Positions 1 through 8,934 of a DNA stretch of 64,000 nt are shown here, in pieces. Every line of letters begins with the position of its first letter. The first letter of the stretch is position 1. The notes beneath the pieces were generated by a model. It was given only the letters and a program-made list of their open reading frames with translations, did no database searches and had not been told where the DNA came from. The stretch is from an uncultured Porphyromonadaceae bacterium. GTDB lineage: Bacteria; Bacteroidota; Bacteroidia; Bacteroidales; Muribaculaceae. The stretch covers positions 124,001 through 188,000 of the forward strand of contig CANRVB010000001.1 of assembly GCA_947643165.1 (NCBI GenBank). Direction: 5' to 3'. Position numbers and translations under genes: made by a program.

Positions 1-543
1 CTTGGCATAGGGCGATGACTCGTGATAACCCTTCTGGTCATTGGCGCCAAACAGACCCGTATCCTCCGAGATGACATAATATTCCAGCTCACCCATGGCA
101 TGGAAGTCCATGCCGGTCACCTCTCTGAACGACTCGCAGGCCTTACGGAGGGTGTATTCGGGCGACGAATGGAGCGGCTTGCCCTCCTTGTCGAAAAACG
201 AAGCCAGCATCGTCAGTGTCGGGATCTCCGCAAACGGATCGACAAACGCCGTGGAGTAGCGGGGTATCACGTACAGATCGCTGTTGCCGGCCTCGATGAA
301 GGGGAACAGGCTCGACCCGTCGACACGCTCGCCATAGGTAAGTATCGACTCCAGATATTCCTCGGAGTTGATGACGAAGTTGAGCGTCTTCAGACGGTTG
401 TCATCTGCCGGATACATGAAATTGACCATCCTGATGCCGTTCTCCTTCACAAAATTTATCAGATCGGCCTTTCTTATCTCCGACTTGTCCTTACGGAGGT
501 AGGCCACAACTTTATTAGGGTTTAGATTTAAGCTTTTGTCCAT
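1..543 (-). CDS. glnA: Glutamine synthetase, 5' part (cut by window start)
   Basis: Reading the minus strand from an ATG at 543 gives 181 codons that stay open to the window edge, so only the N-terminal part is present. It would make glutamine from glutamate, ammonia and ATP in the cytosol. The beta-grasp region includes ERVDGSSLFPFIEAG (residues 72-86) and DLYVIPR (89-95). GELEYYV (151-157) matches the start of the catalytic barrel, where the first metal-binding glutamates of the family sit, and HESSPYAK closes the visible part. The style matches the roughly 500-residue Bacteroidetes glutamine synthetases. The active-site remainder lies outside the window, so activity cannot be judged. A promoter sits about 50 bases upstream. 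Confidence 0.85.
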   Translation of the reverse strand, partial: MDKSLNLNPNKVVAYLRKDKSEIRKADLINFVKENGIRMVNFMYPADDNRLKTLNFVINSEEYLESILTYGERVDGSSLFPFIEAGNSDLYVIPRYSTAFVDPFAEIPTLTMLASFFDKEGKPLHSSPEYTLRKACESFREVTGMDFHAMGELEYYVISEDTGLFGANDQKGYHESSPYAK

Positions 544-593
544 AAACTGTGTTTTTGGGTTAGCCCCGTGTCGTTCGTTACAGAGGCACACGG

Positions 594-625
594 CAAATGT
601 AACCATAATTATGCTTTCAGACAAG
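594..625 (-). promoter_or_regulatory. Promoter of glutamine synthetase
   Basis: On the minus strand, -7 element TACATTTG (601-594) is preceded by CTTG (625-622) with 20 bases between them. This fits the Bacteroidetes major-sigma pattern and predicts a leader of about 45 bases. Confidence 0.55.
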
Positions 626-696
626 CGTTTATGCTTTATAACAGCTTTTTATGGCCAACGCACGCTGTCAGGCCGCCAACTGCATGGACAGCCGGC

Positions 697-727
697 TTTA
701 CAATTACATATTTTTTAATTATCTTTG
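697..727 (+). promoter_or_regulatory. Possible promoter of the exported nuclease/phosphatase
   Basis: TATCTTTG (720-727) fits TAnnTTTG. The -33 element is weak (TTTA at 697-700, spacer 19). The next ATG with a signal peptide is at 757. Confidence 0.35.
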
Positions 728-756
728 GCAATCAAAAGCCATCAATTGTCCACATC

Positions 757-1716
757 ATGCAACTACGCTCCTGCTCACTGGCCATCGCCATAGCCACCTC
801 GCTGATAGCATCCATACTATCCTCATCATGCGGCAGCGCCGTGAAGGCCGGCCGTCAGCCACGCCACCTCTCGGTGCTCTCCTGGAACATATGGCATGCC
901 GGACATACCAAATATTACGGCAGCAAAGCCTGCGACGGTATCATCGGTATCCTGAAAGAATCGCAGGCCGACGTCATACTGATGGTCGAGACTTACGGCG
1001 CCTCACAGATGGTGGCCGATTCTCTGGGCTACGACCACTACCTCATCTCTGACAACCTCTGCATATACAGCCGGTATCCTATCACCGGCCGATATACGTT
1101 TCCCGACTCCATCAGCACATTCAACTTCGGAGGCATCGAAATCAATGTCGACGGACAGCCCGTCAGGATATTCGACACCTGGATCCATTACCTCCCCGAT
1201 GAACGGCTCACCCCTACACACCTCTCAGAGCAGGAAATTATCGATTGGGAGAAAAGCGGAACCCGCGACGAGGAGATCAACACCATCATCGCCACTCTTG
1301 AGCCAATGATGGCCGACACCGACAGCATACCCATTATAATAGGTGGCGACTTCAACAGCCATTCGCATCTTGACTGGACAGAAGCCACTAAAGATATGTA
1401 CCGCCACGGCGGAGCCGTCGTTGCATGGCCAGTATCAGTAGCGATGACTTGGGCAGGGTTTATCGACAGCTTCCGGGAGATAAATCCCGACCCGGCCAAG
1501 AAACTCGGTGTCACATGGATCACTGAAGCCGACTCCGTAGAGACACCCCACCGGTCAGACCGCATAGACTTCATCTACTACAAAGGCCGGAATATCAAAG
1601 CCGTAGACTCGGAATGCTATGACAACCTCCTCGGCGAGCCATTCACATTCAACGGCAAGCAATTCTTCTACGCTTCGGACCACGGCTTTGTCCTCACCCG
1701 CTTCCAGCTCGACTGA
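757..1716 (+). CDS. Exported endonuclease/exonuclease/phosphatase-family lipoprotein
   Basis: A 319-residue protein of the EEP superfamily (Mg-dependent phosphodiesterases such as DNase I, sphingomyelinase and inositol phosphatases). The frame is open further upstream, but the ATG at 757 is preferred because it starts a lipoprotein signal peptide with lipobox LSSSC (Cys25). Visible family motifs are LSWNIWH (41-47), the metal-binding Glu in MVETYG (Glu78), GGDFN (196-200) and the catalytic SDH near the end (307-309). All key residues are present, so an active enzyme facing the periplasm or cell surface is expected. The substrate (nucleic acid, phospholipid or sugar phosphate) cannot be told from sequence. 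Confidence 0.82.
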   Translation: MQLRSCSLAIAIATSLIASILSSSCGSAVKAGRQPRHLSVLSWNIWHAGHTKYYGSKACDGIIGILKESQADVILMVETYGASQMVADSLGYDHYLISDNLCIYSRYPITGRYTFPDSISTFNFGGIEINVDGQPVRIFDTWIHYLPDERLTPTHLSEQEIIDWEKSGTRDEEINTIIATLEPMMADTDSIPIIIGGDFNSHSHLDWTEATKDMYRHGGAVVAWPVSVAMTWAGFIDSFREINPDPAKKLGVTWITEADSVETPHRSDRIDFIYYKGRNIKAVDSECYDNLLGEPFTFNGKQFFYASDHGFVLTRFQLD

Positions 1717-1753
1717 AACATAACATCAACCACATAGCTCTTTCCTCACCATC

Positions 1754-2179
1754 ATGACAGCAAAACTCCTCACAATCTCCCTCTTAGGGCTTTTGAGTTC
1801 ATTTTCCGTCTCAGCCCAGTCGGTTTCGGCCGATCCATGTCAGATTGGCTCCAGAAGCCTGCCTGTCCCGCAGTTTCATTCTTTACGGATTGCTGCCGAC
1901 AGCCTTGTGCCACAATATTCCACATCGTTCATATCAGCCGGCAATTCCACATCGCTTATCCCGCCCTCAGCTTGGACTCCCGGAATAAGCATTTCAGACT
2001 TCTTCCGGCCATCTCAACCGTTTCTCACCTCAAAATTAGCAGTCAACAGCCTCCCGTCGGCACCTGCCTTCACCAATTTTCCTGTCATTGGTCCAAACCT
2101 GTGGCAGACACTCGGCATCATTGGATTAGGTATCGCCCAACAATTTCTCGATCAGACCGGCGCGTATCCCGACCTCTGA
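1754..2179 (+). CDS. Small secreted protein of unknown function
   Basis: 141 residues starting with a clear signal peptide that ends in the cleavage-like stretch FSVSAQS. The mature part is rich in Ser, Pro and Thr, has no cysteine pairs or motif that I recognise, and contains a hydrophobic stretch near the C-terminus (TLGIIGLGIAQQFL). It lies 37 bases after the nuclease/phosphatase gene on the same strand and may be co-transcribed with it. Its stop codon ends one base before the stop codon of the convergent helicase gene, and no terminator is visible between them. The signal peptide supports a real gene, but no function is claimed. Confidence 0.6.
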   Translation: MTAKLLTISLLGLLSSFSVSAQSVSADPCQIGSRSLPVPQFHSLRIAADSLVPQYSTSFISAGNSTSLIPPSAWTPGISISDFFRPSQPFLTSKLAVNSLPSAPAFTNFPVIGPNLWQTLGIIGLGIAQQFLDQTGAYPDL

Positions 2180-2180
2180 C

Positions 2181-3596
2181 TCACCTCACCTCAATCCCCG
2201 GATTGATATAATACAAGCGTTCGGACGCCCGCGTCGTAGCCGTATACAGCCACCGGTAGAAATCCATTCCCTGCGCCTCCGGAGGTATGTATCCCATATC
2301 CACGTATACCTCCCGCCACTGTCCGCCCTGGCTCTTGTGGCATGTCACAGCATAGGCATACTTCACCTGCAGAGCGTTGACATACGGATTGCCTTTCAGC
2401 GCCTTCATCCGATAGTTCATCGGCACATCAGCCGAAAACAGATTTTCATCATACAGCGCGCTCATCATCAGATGCTGGGCCTTGTCGGGCGGCAATGCCG
2501 GGCTCTCGGCCAGCAACGTGTCGAGTATTATCTTGCACGGCACGGTTATCTCACGGTCGGTCAAAGTCAGCTCGACGTCGGCAAAACGTAGACCATACTT
2601 ATCCTCCGTGCCAACTATCTTGTCAACCCTGCACATATCGCCGTTGGCTATGAAATCAAGATTCTTCACCGGGCCGCTCCACAGATAGTTGTTTTTCGAC
2701 ACCATCAGAAGCTCACCGCGCACCATCTCCTCATACCTGTCCATCAGCTTTGTCCTTATGGCAAGATTATACTTCACGGCCGCCTTATTGCTGCGGGTCA
2801 CGACTATCGTCTCGCCCATCCCGGCTCTGCTGTAGCTCGACGAGAGCATGTCCTCGAGCTCCTCGCCCGATATGCCCTTCACATCGGCAAAGCACGACAC
2901 CGTCAGCCTGGGCTCGGGAAGCACCTTCGCCCTCATTGCCCGCCGGAGCCACGTAGCGTTATACAGTATCCCGCTATCCTTTGCCTGGCGGACAGTCGAC
3001 GTCAGGACCGCCCGCATCACCTTCAGCCCATAGCCCCGCAGACGGTCAGCGCTCATAGCCGGACTCTCCGACGCTCCGACCGGAGGCAGCTGGGCCGTAT
3101 CGCCAAGCAGTATCATACGGCAACCGATACCGCTGTATACATAATATATCAGATCGTCAAGCAGCGACGACCGTCCGTCGGCAGACGCCGTGTCATCGCC
3201 TATCATCGACGCCTCATCAACTATAAACAGCGCATTATGCATGGGATTGTCGGCCATGGTAGTAAATCCCTGCCCGCTGCCGGGAACCGGCGCCCGGTAT
3301 ATCCGCCTGTGTATCGTCGACGCCTGATGTCCCGCAAACGACCCGAACACCTTGGCCGCCCTGCCCGTCGGGGCCATCAGCACGACAGGTATCTTCAGGT
3401 CATCGCATGTCTTGACCAATGCGCCCATCAGCGACGTCTTGCCCGTTCCCGCATAGCCGCAGAGCATAAACACCGAGTCGCTCGGCATATCATCCGACAG
3501 AAACCTCGCCAACGCCCCTATCACCTCCACCTGTTGGTCGGTAGGCAGATAGGGCAGATTCAGGAATATACGCTCGGCGAGTTCCGTCAGATCCAT
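2181..3596 (-). CDS. RecD-like ATP-dependent DNA helicase
   Basis: 471-residue superfamily 1 helicase of the compact RecD2/Dda type. Walker A is GYAGTGKT (47-54), and motif Ia APTGRAA follows at 75-81. Walker B is IVDEAS (125-130), motif III is LLGDTAQLPPVGA, and the C-terminal motif AVTCHKSQGGQW is typical of the UvrD_C_2 fold. It lacks the N-terminal extension of full RecD and has no RecB or RecC partner nearby, so a stand-alone 5'-3' helicase in repair or recombination is likely. It is the last gene of a minus-strand operon after NfeD and SPFH genes, starting 15 bases past the SPFH stop. That pairing is probably only transcriptional. Confidence 0.85.
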   Translation of the reverse strand: MDLTELAERIFLNLPYLPTDQQVEVIGALARFLSDDMPSDSVFMLCGYAGTGKTSLMGALVKTCDDLKIPVVLMAPTGRAAKVFGSFAGHQASTIHRRIYRAPVPGSGQGFTTMADNPMHNALFIVDEASMIGDDTASADGRSSLLDDLIYYVYSGIGCRMILLGDTAQLPPVGASESPAMSADRLRGYGLKVMRAVLTSTVRQAKDSGILYNATWLRRAMRAKVLPEPRLTVSCFADVKGISGEELEDMLSSSYSRAGMGETIVVTRSNKAAVKYNLAIRTKLMDRYEEMVRGELLMVSKNNYLWSGPVKNLDFIANGDMCRVDKIVGTEDKYGLRFADVELTLTDREITVPCKIILDTLLAESPALPPDKAQHLMMSALYDENLFSADVPMNYRMKALKGNPYVNALQVKYAYAVTCHKSQGGQWREVYVDMGYIPPEAQGMDFYRWLYTATTRASERLYYINPGIEVR

Positions 3597-3611
3597 CGCT
3601 TGTCTGTGTTA

Positions 3612-4595
3612 TCACTTCTCAAACAAAGTGCGCAGCGATCCTATCGACGACAGCACCGACGATGCCTCATAAGGCACATAAACCGTCTTATTGTCCTTGC
3701 CCGAAGTCATATCCTTGAGCGTCTCTATATACTTCATGGCCAGCATATAGGTAGCCGGATCTGTCTTACCCTGGCTGATGGCCTCCGCAACGCGCCTTAT
3801 CGCCTCAGCCTCGGCCTCGGCATTCAGTATTATTGCCCGCGCCTCACCTTCGGCCCTGAGCACCTCGCTCTGCTTCGTTGCCTCGGCCTGATTGATCCGC
3901 GACGCCTTCTCGCCCTCCGAGCGAAGTATCAGCGACTGCTTCTCGCCCTCCGCATTCAGTATCTCCGCACGGCGGTTACGTTCGGCCTGCATCTGCTTCT
4001 CCATCGCAACGCGAACACTCTCAGGAGGCGTGATATCCTGCAGCTCAACGCGGTTCACCTTCACGCCCCACTTGTTGGTAGCGTCATCCAGTATCACCTG
4101 TAGCTTCGTGTTGATTGTGTCGCGCGACGTCAGGGTCTCGTCGAGCTCCAGCTCGCCTATCACATTTCTCAGCGACGTCTGCGTCAGCTTCTCTATCGCG
4201 TTCGGCAGATTGTCTATCTCATACACCGCCTTTTTCGGGTCGGTTATCTGAAAATACAGCAACGCGTTGATCTCCGTCGTGACATTATCTCGCGTGATCA
4301 CCTGCTGCGACGGAAAGTCATACACCTGCTCGCGCAAGTCTATCACCGACGTCGCGACCATTCTTACCGTCGTCCTGCCGTTGACCGACTGGATAGTCCG
4401 CGTATATATCACCTTCGGACGGTCAACAAACGGTATGATGAAATTCAGTCCCGGAGCAAGCACACTGTGGAAGCGCCCCAGACGCTCAACCACTCTTGTT
4501 TCCGACTGAGGCACGACCTTGACGCCCGCCGAGATAACCACTATCGCAAGAATCACCAGAACTCCTGCAAGAATCCATGCTACCATAACTGTCAA
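3612..4595 (-). CDS. SPFH/Band 7 (stomatin-like, QmcA type) membrane protein
   Basis: 327 residues: an N-terminal membrane anchor (about 3-25), a Band 7/SPFH domain starting at VKVVPQSETRVVERLGRF and running to about residue 180, then a long Ala/Glu-rich coiled coil (about 190-260) containing repeats of the type ILxAEGEKQS/ILRSEGEKAS. These proteins form large membrane rings that organise lipid microdomains and protect membrane proteins. The gene overlaps the upstream NfeD gene by four bases (ATGA), the classic SPFH-NfeD pair, which supports the assignment. Confidence 0.9.
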   Translation of the reverse strand: MTVMVAWILAGVLVILAIVVISAGVKVVPQSETRVVERLGRFHSVLAPGLNFIIPFVDRPKVIYTRTIQSVNGRTTVRMVATSVIDLREQVYDFPSQQVITRDNVTTEINALLYFQITDPKKAVYEIDNLPNAIEKLTQTSLRNVIGELELDETLTSRDTINTKLQVILDDATNKWGVKVNRVELQDITPPESVRVAMEKQMQAERNRRAEILNAEGEKQSLILRSEGEKASRINQAEATKQSEVLRAEGEARAIILNAEAEAEAIRRVAEAISQGKTDPATYMLAMKYIETLKDMTSGKDNKTVYVPYEASSVLSSIGSLRTLFEK

Positions 4596-5047
4596 TCTTT
4601 TAATTGGTTTATTGGTTCTACTGAGAGTATTATGCTGTCATAGCCCGTCACCGACACATATCCTCCCCTGTCTATCTTGGTCTCCGTGCCGGGGGCCTTC
4701 ACCTGCCAGCAGTCGCCATCTATCCTCACGCGCCCGAGCTCGCCGGGCTTTATCTCATCCACCACAACTCCGCGCCGACCCAGAAGAGCGTCCATCCCTG
4801 TCCGCGCATCCTTGCCCCCTGTCGACCGCGCATACCACCTCCGCATGAACGGCACGCACGCAAAGTAGGCCACAACCGCGCCAACCGCAGCTATGCCCGT
4901 CTGCAACGCCAGCGGCGCCCCGGCCAGATCACTTATCAGCGCTATCACACAGCCTATGGCCAGGCAAAAAGTCCACACCCATTGGCTGATCACCTCAACG
5001 ACAATCAGCAGCACCGCCGCAACTATCCATGCAATCCAGGCCTCCAT
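4592..5047 (-). CDS. NfeD-family membrane protein
   Basis: 151 residues of the short NfeD type. Two to four hydrophobic segments fill the first 75 residues, and a soluble OB-fold domain follows (LLGRRGVVVDEIKPGELGRV to the end). There is no serine-protease domain, as expected for the short form. It is the first gene of the minus operon and translationally coupled by a four-base overlap to the SPFH partner, with which NfeD proteins form membrane complexes. A well-formed promoter lies about 60 bases upstream. Confidence 0.85.
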   Translation of the reverse strand: MEAWIAWIVAAVLLIVVEVISQWVWTFCLAIGCVIALISDLAGAPLALQTGIAAVGAVVAYFACVPFMRRWYARSTGGKDARTGMDALLGRRGVVVDEIKPGELGRVRIDGDCWQVKAPGTETKIDRGGYVSVTGYDSIILSVEPINQLKD

Positions 5048-5107
5048 AACAAAACAGTTCGGTTAGTTTACTTTTTAGAGACTGCGTTTTCTTGACAGTT
5101 CCCTATG

Positions 5108-5139
5108 CAAATATACTGTTTTGTCTCATCAATTGCAAG
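5108..5139 (-). promoter_or_regulatory. Promoter of the NfeD-SPFH-helicase operon
   Basis: Minus strand TATATTTG (5115-5108), with CTTG (5139-5136) 20 bases upstream. The predicted leader is about 55 bases. It lies in the gap before the 3' end of gpmA. Confidence 0.6.
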
Positions 5140-5176
5140 CGGATCCTCCCTTTTTCTTACAGTTCTTTCATATTTC

Positions 5177-5863
5177 TCACAGATACTCGGTTTTCGTCAC
5201 GCGCATCCGGTCGTCGAGCGTGAACACCCACGGCTTGCCCGTAGGTATCTCCAGACCAACCACCTCCTCCGCCGTCAGATTCAGAAGCATCATCGCCAGC
5301 CCGCGCAGCGAGTTTCCATGCGCCGCTATCAGCACCGTGTCATACATGCTCACCTTCGGGGCTATCACCTCGTCCCAGCACGCATGCACACGCTTTATCG
5401 TATCCTTCAGGCTCTCGCTCAACGGCAGGTCAGCCGACGGCAGCATTCCGTACCTCGGGTCATGCCCCGGATAGCGCTCGTCATCAGGCGTCAGCAGCGG
5501 CGGCAGCACGTCGAAGCTCCTCCGCCACAGATGCACCTGCTCCTCACCATACTTCGCCGCCGTCTCCGCCTTGTTCAGACCCTGCAGCGCCCCGTAGTGA
5601 CGCTCGTTCAGATGCCAGTCCTTTATCACCGGCACCCAGTCCCTGTCCATCTCCGCCGCGGCTATCTCCAGCGTGTGTATAGCACGTTTCAGATACGACG
5701 TAAAGTAATACCGTGGCTCCAGACCCGACGCCTTTATCAGTCGTCCGGCCTCCTTTGCCTCCTCACGCCCCTTTTCCGACAGTTCCACATCCGTCCAGCC
5801 CGTAAATCGGTTCTCCAGGTTCCACTCGCTCTGCCCGTGGCGCAGCAATATTATATGTTTCAT
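5177..5863 (-). CDS. gpmA: 2,3-bisphosphoglycerate-dependent phosphoglycerate mutase
   Basis: 228 residues. It interconverts 3- and 2-phosphoglycerate in glycolysis and gluconeogenesis. The phospho-acceptor motif LRHGQSEWN has His9, the second catalytic His is in AAHGNSLRG (His182), and the acid Glu is in LNERHYGALQG (Glu87). FTGWTDVELSEKG is the usual substrate-loop region. The protein is about 20 residues shorter than the 248-250 residue forms, the loss being at the C-terminal tail that closes over the active site, but all catalytic residues are kept. It is monocistronic and divergent from the RNA helicase gene. Confidence 0.92.
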   Translation of the reverse strand: MKHIILLRHGQSEWNLENRFTGWTDVELSEKGREEAKEAGRLIKASGLEPRYYFTSYLKRAIHTLEIAAAEMDRDWVPVIKDWHLNERHYGALQGLNKAETAAKYGEEQVHLWRRSFDVLPPLLTPDDERYPGHDPRYGMLPSADLPLSESLKDTIKRVHACWDEVIAPKVSMYDTVLIAAHGNSLRGLAMMLLNLTAEEVVGLEIPTGKPWVFTLDDRMRVTKTEYL

Positions 5864-5911
5864 ATCTTTACATTTTGTTTTACTCTACTTTTACAACACA
5901 CCCCGCACCCG

Positions 5912-5946
5912 TTTGTGCGGTTTTCAACTATTTTTCATTAATTTTG
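5912..5946 (+). promoter_or_regulatory. Possible promoter of the DbpA-like helicase
   Basis: TAATTTTG at 5939-5946 fits the -7 element. The nearest TTTG (5912-5915) is 23 bases upstream, longer than the usual 19-21. Confidence 0.4.
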
Positions 5947-5971
5947 TTGCATAGAAAAACAGATTGACAAT

Positions 5972-7291
5972 ATGACTGAAAAAGAGATAACCCGCAATAT
6001 CGCCCAACGCCTCGGCATACATACCCTCAACCCCATGCAGCTTGAAATGTTGGCCGACACCTCCCAAGCCACCGTCCTCATCGCGCCAACCGGCTCCGGC
6101 AAGACCCTCGCGTTCGCCTGCGCCATGCTCCGCAGCCTCGCTGCCCCCGACGGATCCGTACAGGCTGTCGTCCTTTCCCCCTCACGCGAGCTCACCCTCC
6201 AGACCTTCGAGGTCATACGCCCTATTGCATCCGGATTCAAGACCACGGCCCTGCGTGGCGGACACGCCGTCCGCGAGGAGCAGAACTCCCTTTCAGTCAC
6301 TCCCGACATTGTCATCGCAACCCCCGGACGACTCCTCGACCATGCTCGGCGCCATCGCATCGACCTCTCTTCAGTCCGCCTGCTCGTCATCGACGAATAC
6401 GACAAACAGCTCGAACTCGGATTCGAAGCCGACATGAAAGCCCTCGTCAATCTCATGACACGCCTCTCTCGGGTTATCCTCACCTCGGCAACTACCCTCG
6501 ACGTCATGCCCGACTACCTCCCCATCGCACGCAACGCCGTCGTCATCCAGGGCAAAGGCGTCATCAGCCCTAAGGAACGCATCCAGAAAGTCCATATCGA
6601 AAGCCCCTCGCGCGACAAGCTCGACACTCTCGCCGACCTCCTCCACTCTCTCCCCAATGGCAAAGTCATCGTATTTGTCAACCACCGCGACGCCGCCACC
6701 CGCATCTACGAATCCCTCAAATCCCGCCGCCTCCCCGTCGGCCTCTACCACGGTGGCATGGACCAGCCCGAGCGGGAGCTCGCCATCGACCTGCTCAACA
6801 ACGGCTCCACACCCATCCTCATATCCACCGACCTCGCCGCGCGAGGCCTCGACATAGCCGACGTCGACGCCGTCATCCACTACCATATTCCCCCATCAGC
6901 CGAAAGCTGGACCCACCGCAACGGACGCACCGCTCGCCAGGGCGCACACGGCACAGTCTACATCATAACCTCCGAAGCCGACTCAATCCCCGATTACATC
7001 ACCTGGGACCGCGACTACGTCCCCACTGCTAAAAGCCCCGATCCTATCCGATCACACGTAGCCACACTCTACCTCAATCTCGGCAAAAAAGAAAAAGTCA
7101 GCAAAGGCGACGTCGCAGGATTCGTCATGGCCAACACCGGACTCTCTCCCGACCAGGTCGGAACGATTGTCGTCAAAGACCATTCGGCCATTGTCGCCAT
7201 CCCCCGGGCCAACGCCGCCGATGCCCTCGCAACCCTCTCGCAGTGCCGCCTCAAAGGCAAAAAAGTACGCGTCTCGCTGCTAAAGCGTTGA
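5972..7291 (+). CDS. dbpA: DEAD-box RNA helicase, DbpA-like, with DEYD in motif II
   Basis: 439 residues. The two RecA-like domains carry Walker A APTGSGKT (38-45), PSRELTLQ, TPGRLLD, motif II DEYD (141-144), SAT (172-174), and the C-terminal motifs STDLAARGLD and HRNGRTARQG. The last ~75 residues (from SKGDVAGFVMANTGL) match the RNA-binding fold that directs DbpA to 23S rRNA helix 92, so a role in 50S assembly is likely. Motif II has Tyr where DEAD proteins have Ala; the Asp-Glu pair needed for ATP hydrolysis is intact. Third codon positions are extremely C-rich, unlike plus-strand genes further right in the window. Confidence 0.85.
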   Translation: MTEKEITRNIAQRLGIHTLNPMQLEMLADTSQATVLIAPTGSGKTLAFACAMLRSLAAPDGSVQAVVLSPSRELTLQTFEVIRPIASGFKTTALRGGHAVREEQNSLSVTPDIVIATPGRLLDHARRHRIDLSSVRLLVIDEYDKQLELGFEADMKALVNLMTRLSRVILTSATTLDVMPDYLPIARNAVVIQGKGVISPKERIQKVHIESPSRDKLDTLADLLHSLPNGKVIVFVNHRDAATRIYESLKSRRLPVGLYHGGMDQPERELAIDLLNNGSTPILISTDLAARGLDIADVDAVIHYHIPPSAESWTHRNGRTARQGAHGTVYIITSEADSIPDYITWDRDYVPTAKSPDPIRSHVATLYLNLGKKEKVSKGDVAGFVMANTGLSPDQVGTIVVKDHSAIVAIPRANAADALATLSQCRLKGKKVRVSLLKR

Positions 7292-7365
7292 CTCCTCAAC
7301 TCTTACTTCAGCCTATCGCACATTCCAACATTAATTGTGCCATAGGTTAAGTTAATGTTAAAAAG

Positions 7366-7395
7366 ATTGAAATAAGAAAAGTTTCATTATTTTTG
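7366..7395 (+). promoter_or_regulatory. Promoter of the Kor/Vor operon
   Basis: TATTTTTG (7388-7395), with ATTG (7366-7369) 18 bases upstream. The predicted leader to the ferredoxin start is about 55 bases. Confidence 0.5.
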
Positions 7396-7455
7396 CATTC
7401 ACAATAGCTGTCATAGCTGTTTTCTCTCTTCTTTCAGTTCCAGAATCTTATCATA

Positions 7456-7710
7456 ATGACAGAAAACAACAATAGGCTTAAAGGTGCTGTAGAGATCAAC
7501 CGGGAGCGTTGCAAAGGTTGCGACCTTTGTGTTGTCGCGTGCCCTTGCGATGTTCTTAAGCTGCAACCCAAGGAAGTCAACAACCGCGGTTATCACTTCG
7601 CTTTTGCCGACAACGCTTCGGCATGTATCGGATGCGCTGCCTGCGCCGCCGTATGTCCAGACGGATGTATCACCGTTTATAGAGTCCGCCCCAAGGCCGT
7701 GGCCCGCTGA
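7456..7710 (+). CDS. korD: 2-oxoacid:ferredoxin oxidoreductase, ferredoxin-like delta subunit
   Basis: 84 residues with two [4Fe-4S] motifs: CKGCDLCVVAC (Cys19, 22, 25, with Cys29 as the fourth ligand) and CIGCAACAAVC (Cys57, 60, 63, 67). It is the electron-transfer subunit of the oxidoreductase encoded by the next three genes and passes electrons from the TPP/Fe-S core to soluble ferredoxin. Gene order delta-alpha-beta-gamma is the usual one for this enzyme in Bacteroidales. The ATG at 7456 follows the predicted promoter by about 60 bases. Confidence 0.88.
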   Translation: MTENNNRLKGAVEINRERCKGCDLCVVACPCDVLKLQPKEVNNRGYHFAFADNASACIGCAACAAVCPDGCITVYRVRPKAVAR

Positions 7711-7779
7711 TACGGCCCCTTCCGCCCCTCTTTCTCAACCGCATTTTTCTTTCAGTCAACTGTAAAAACCCTATATAGC

Positions 7780-8907
7780 ATGGAATCCAATTCCAATGTT
7801 CCCGGCAAGATCACTCCCGACGACAACGTGAGGCTCATGAAAGGCAACGAAGCCATCGCACACGCTGCCATACGTTACGGTTGTGACGGCTACTTCGGAT
7901 ATCCCATCACCCCTCAGAGCGAGGTCCTCGAGACCCTCGAGGCTCTGATGCCCTGGGAAACCACCGGCATGGTTGTCCTCCAGGCCGAGAGCGAGATCGC
8001 TTCGATCAATATGGTTTACGGCGGTGCCGCCACTGGCAAAGCCGTCTTCACATCATCCTCCAGTCCCGGCATCAGCCTCATGCAGGAAGGCATGTCATAT
8101 ATAGCCGCCGGCGAGCTCCCCGCCCTTGTCGTTAACGTAATGCGCGGAGGCCCCGGACTCGGCACTATCCAGCCGTCACAGGCCGACTACTGGCAGGCCA
8201 CTCGCGGAGGCGGTCACGGCGACTACCACTTCATCGTCCTCGCTCCCGCCACCGTTCAGGAAATGGCCGATTTCGTAGGACTCGGTTTCGACCTCGCTTT
8301 CAAATACCGCACACCGGCCATGATTCTCGCCGACGGCATCGTTGGCCAGATGATGGAAAAAGTTGTCCTCCCACCCTTCCGCCCACGCCGCACCGACGAG
8401 GAGATCGCCCGCCAGTGCCCCTGGGCAGTTACCGGACGGGCCGCTTCACGGAAGCCCAACGTCATGACGACTCTCGAGCTCGACTCCGCTACTATGGAGC
8501 AGAACAACGAGCGCTTCCAGCGCACATACCGGCTCATTGCCGAGAACGAATCTCGTTGCCAGACATACTATACCGACGACGCCGACTACCTCATCGTAGC
8601 CTTCGGATCCGTTGCACGTATATGCCTCAAGGCCATCGAGGAAATGCGCGCCAAAGGCATTAAGGTCGGACTCCTGCGCCCCATCACCCTCTGGCCTTTC
8701 CCGCAGAAACAGCTTGCCGGAATTGCGGCCCACACAAAGGGTATGCTCGTTGTCGAGCTCAACGCCGGTCAGATGATCGACGATTGCCGCCTCGCCACAG
8801 ATTGCAGCATCCCCACCTTCCACTTCGGACGCATGGGCGGTATCGTCCCCAACCCCGGCGAAGTCGCCGACGCGCTCCTCTCCCACTTCCCCGAAGCCGC
8901 AAACTAA
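7780..8907 (+). CDS. korA: 2-oxoacid:ferredoxin oxidoreductase alpha subunit (Kor/Vor type)
   Basis: 375 residues. It contains the pyrimidine-binding and transketolase-C-like domains of the alpha subunit. GNEAIAHAAIRYGCDGYFGYPITPQSE near the N-terminus is the family signature, followed by the glycine-rich stretch GGAATGKAVFTSSSSPG. With the beta subunit it decarboxylates a 2-oxoacid to acyl-CoA and reduces ferredoxin. Sequence alone does not separate 2-oxoglutarate (Kor) from branched-chain 2-oxoacids (Vor); homologues carry both names. It starts 69 bases after the delta subunit gene in the same operon. Confidence 0.88.
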   Translation: MESNSNVPGKITPDDNVRLMKGNEAIAHAAIRYGCDGYFGYPITPQSEVLETLEALMPWETTGMVVLQAESEIASINMVYGGAATGKAVFTSSSSPGISLMQEGMSYIAAGELPALVVNVMRGGPGLGTIQPSQADYWQATRGGGHGDYHFIVLAPATVQEMADFVGLGFDLAFKYRTPAMILADGIVGQMMEKVVLPPFRPRRTDEEIARQCPWAVTGRAASRKPNVMTTLELDSATMEQNNERFQRTYRLIAENESRCQTYYTDDADYLIVAFGSVARICLKAIEEMRAKGIKVGLLRPITLWPFPQKQLAGIAAHTKGMLVVELNAGQMIDDCRLATDCSIPTFHFGRMGGIVPNPGEVADALLSHFPEAAN

Positions 8908-8934
8908 TTTGATCATTTTCTCATCATCACTATA

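Noticed and set aside
5903-5920. CCGCAC/GTGCGG hairpin with T run as a terminator
   Set aside because: It lies between divergent starts, where no transcript needs ending, and overlaps the presumed promoter of the helicase gene.
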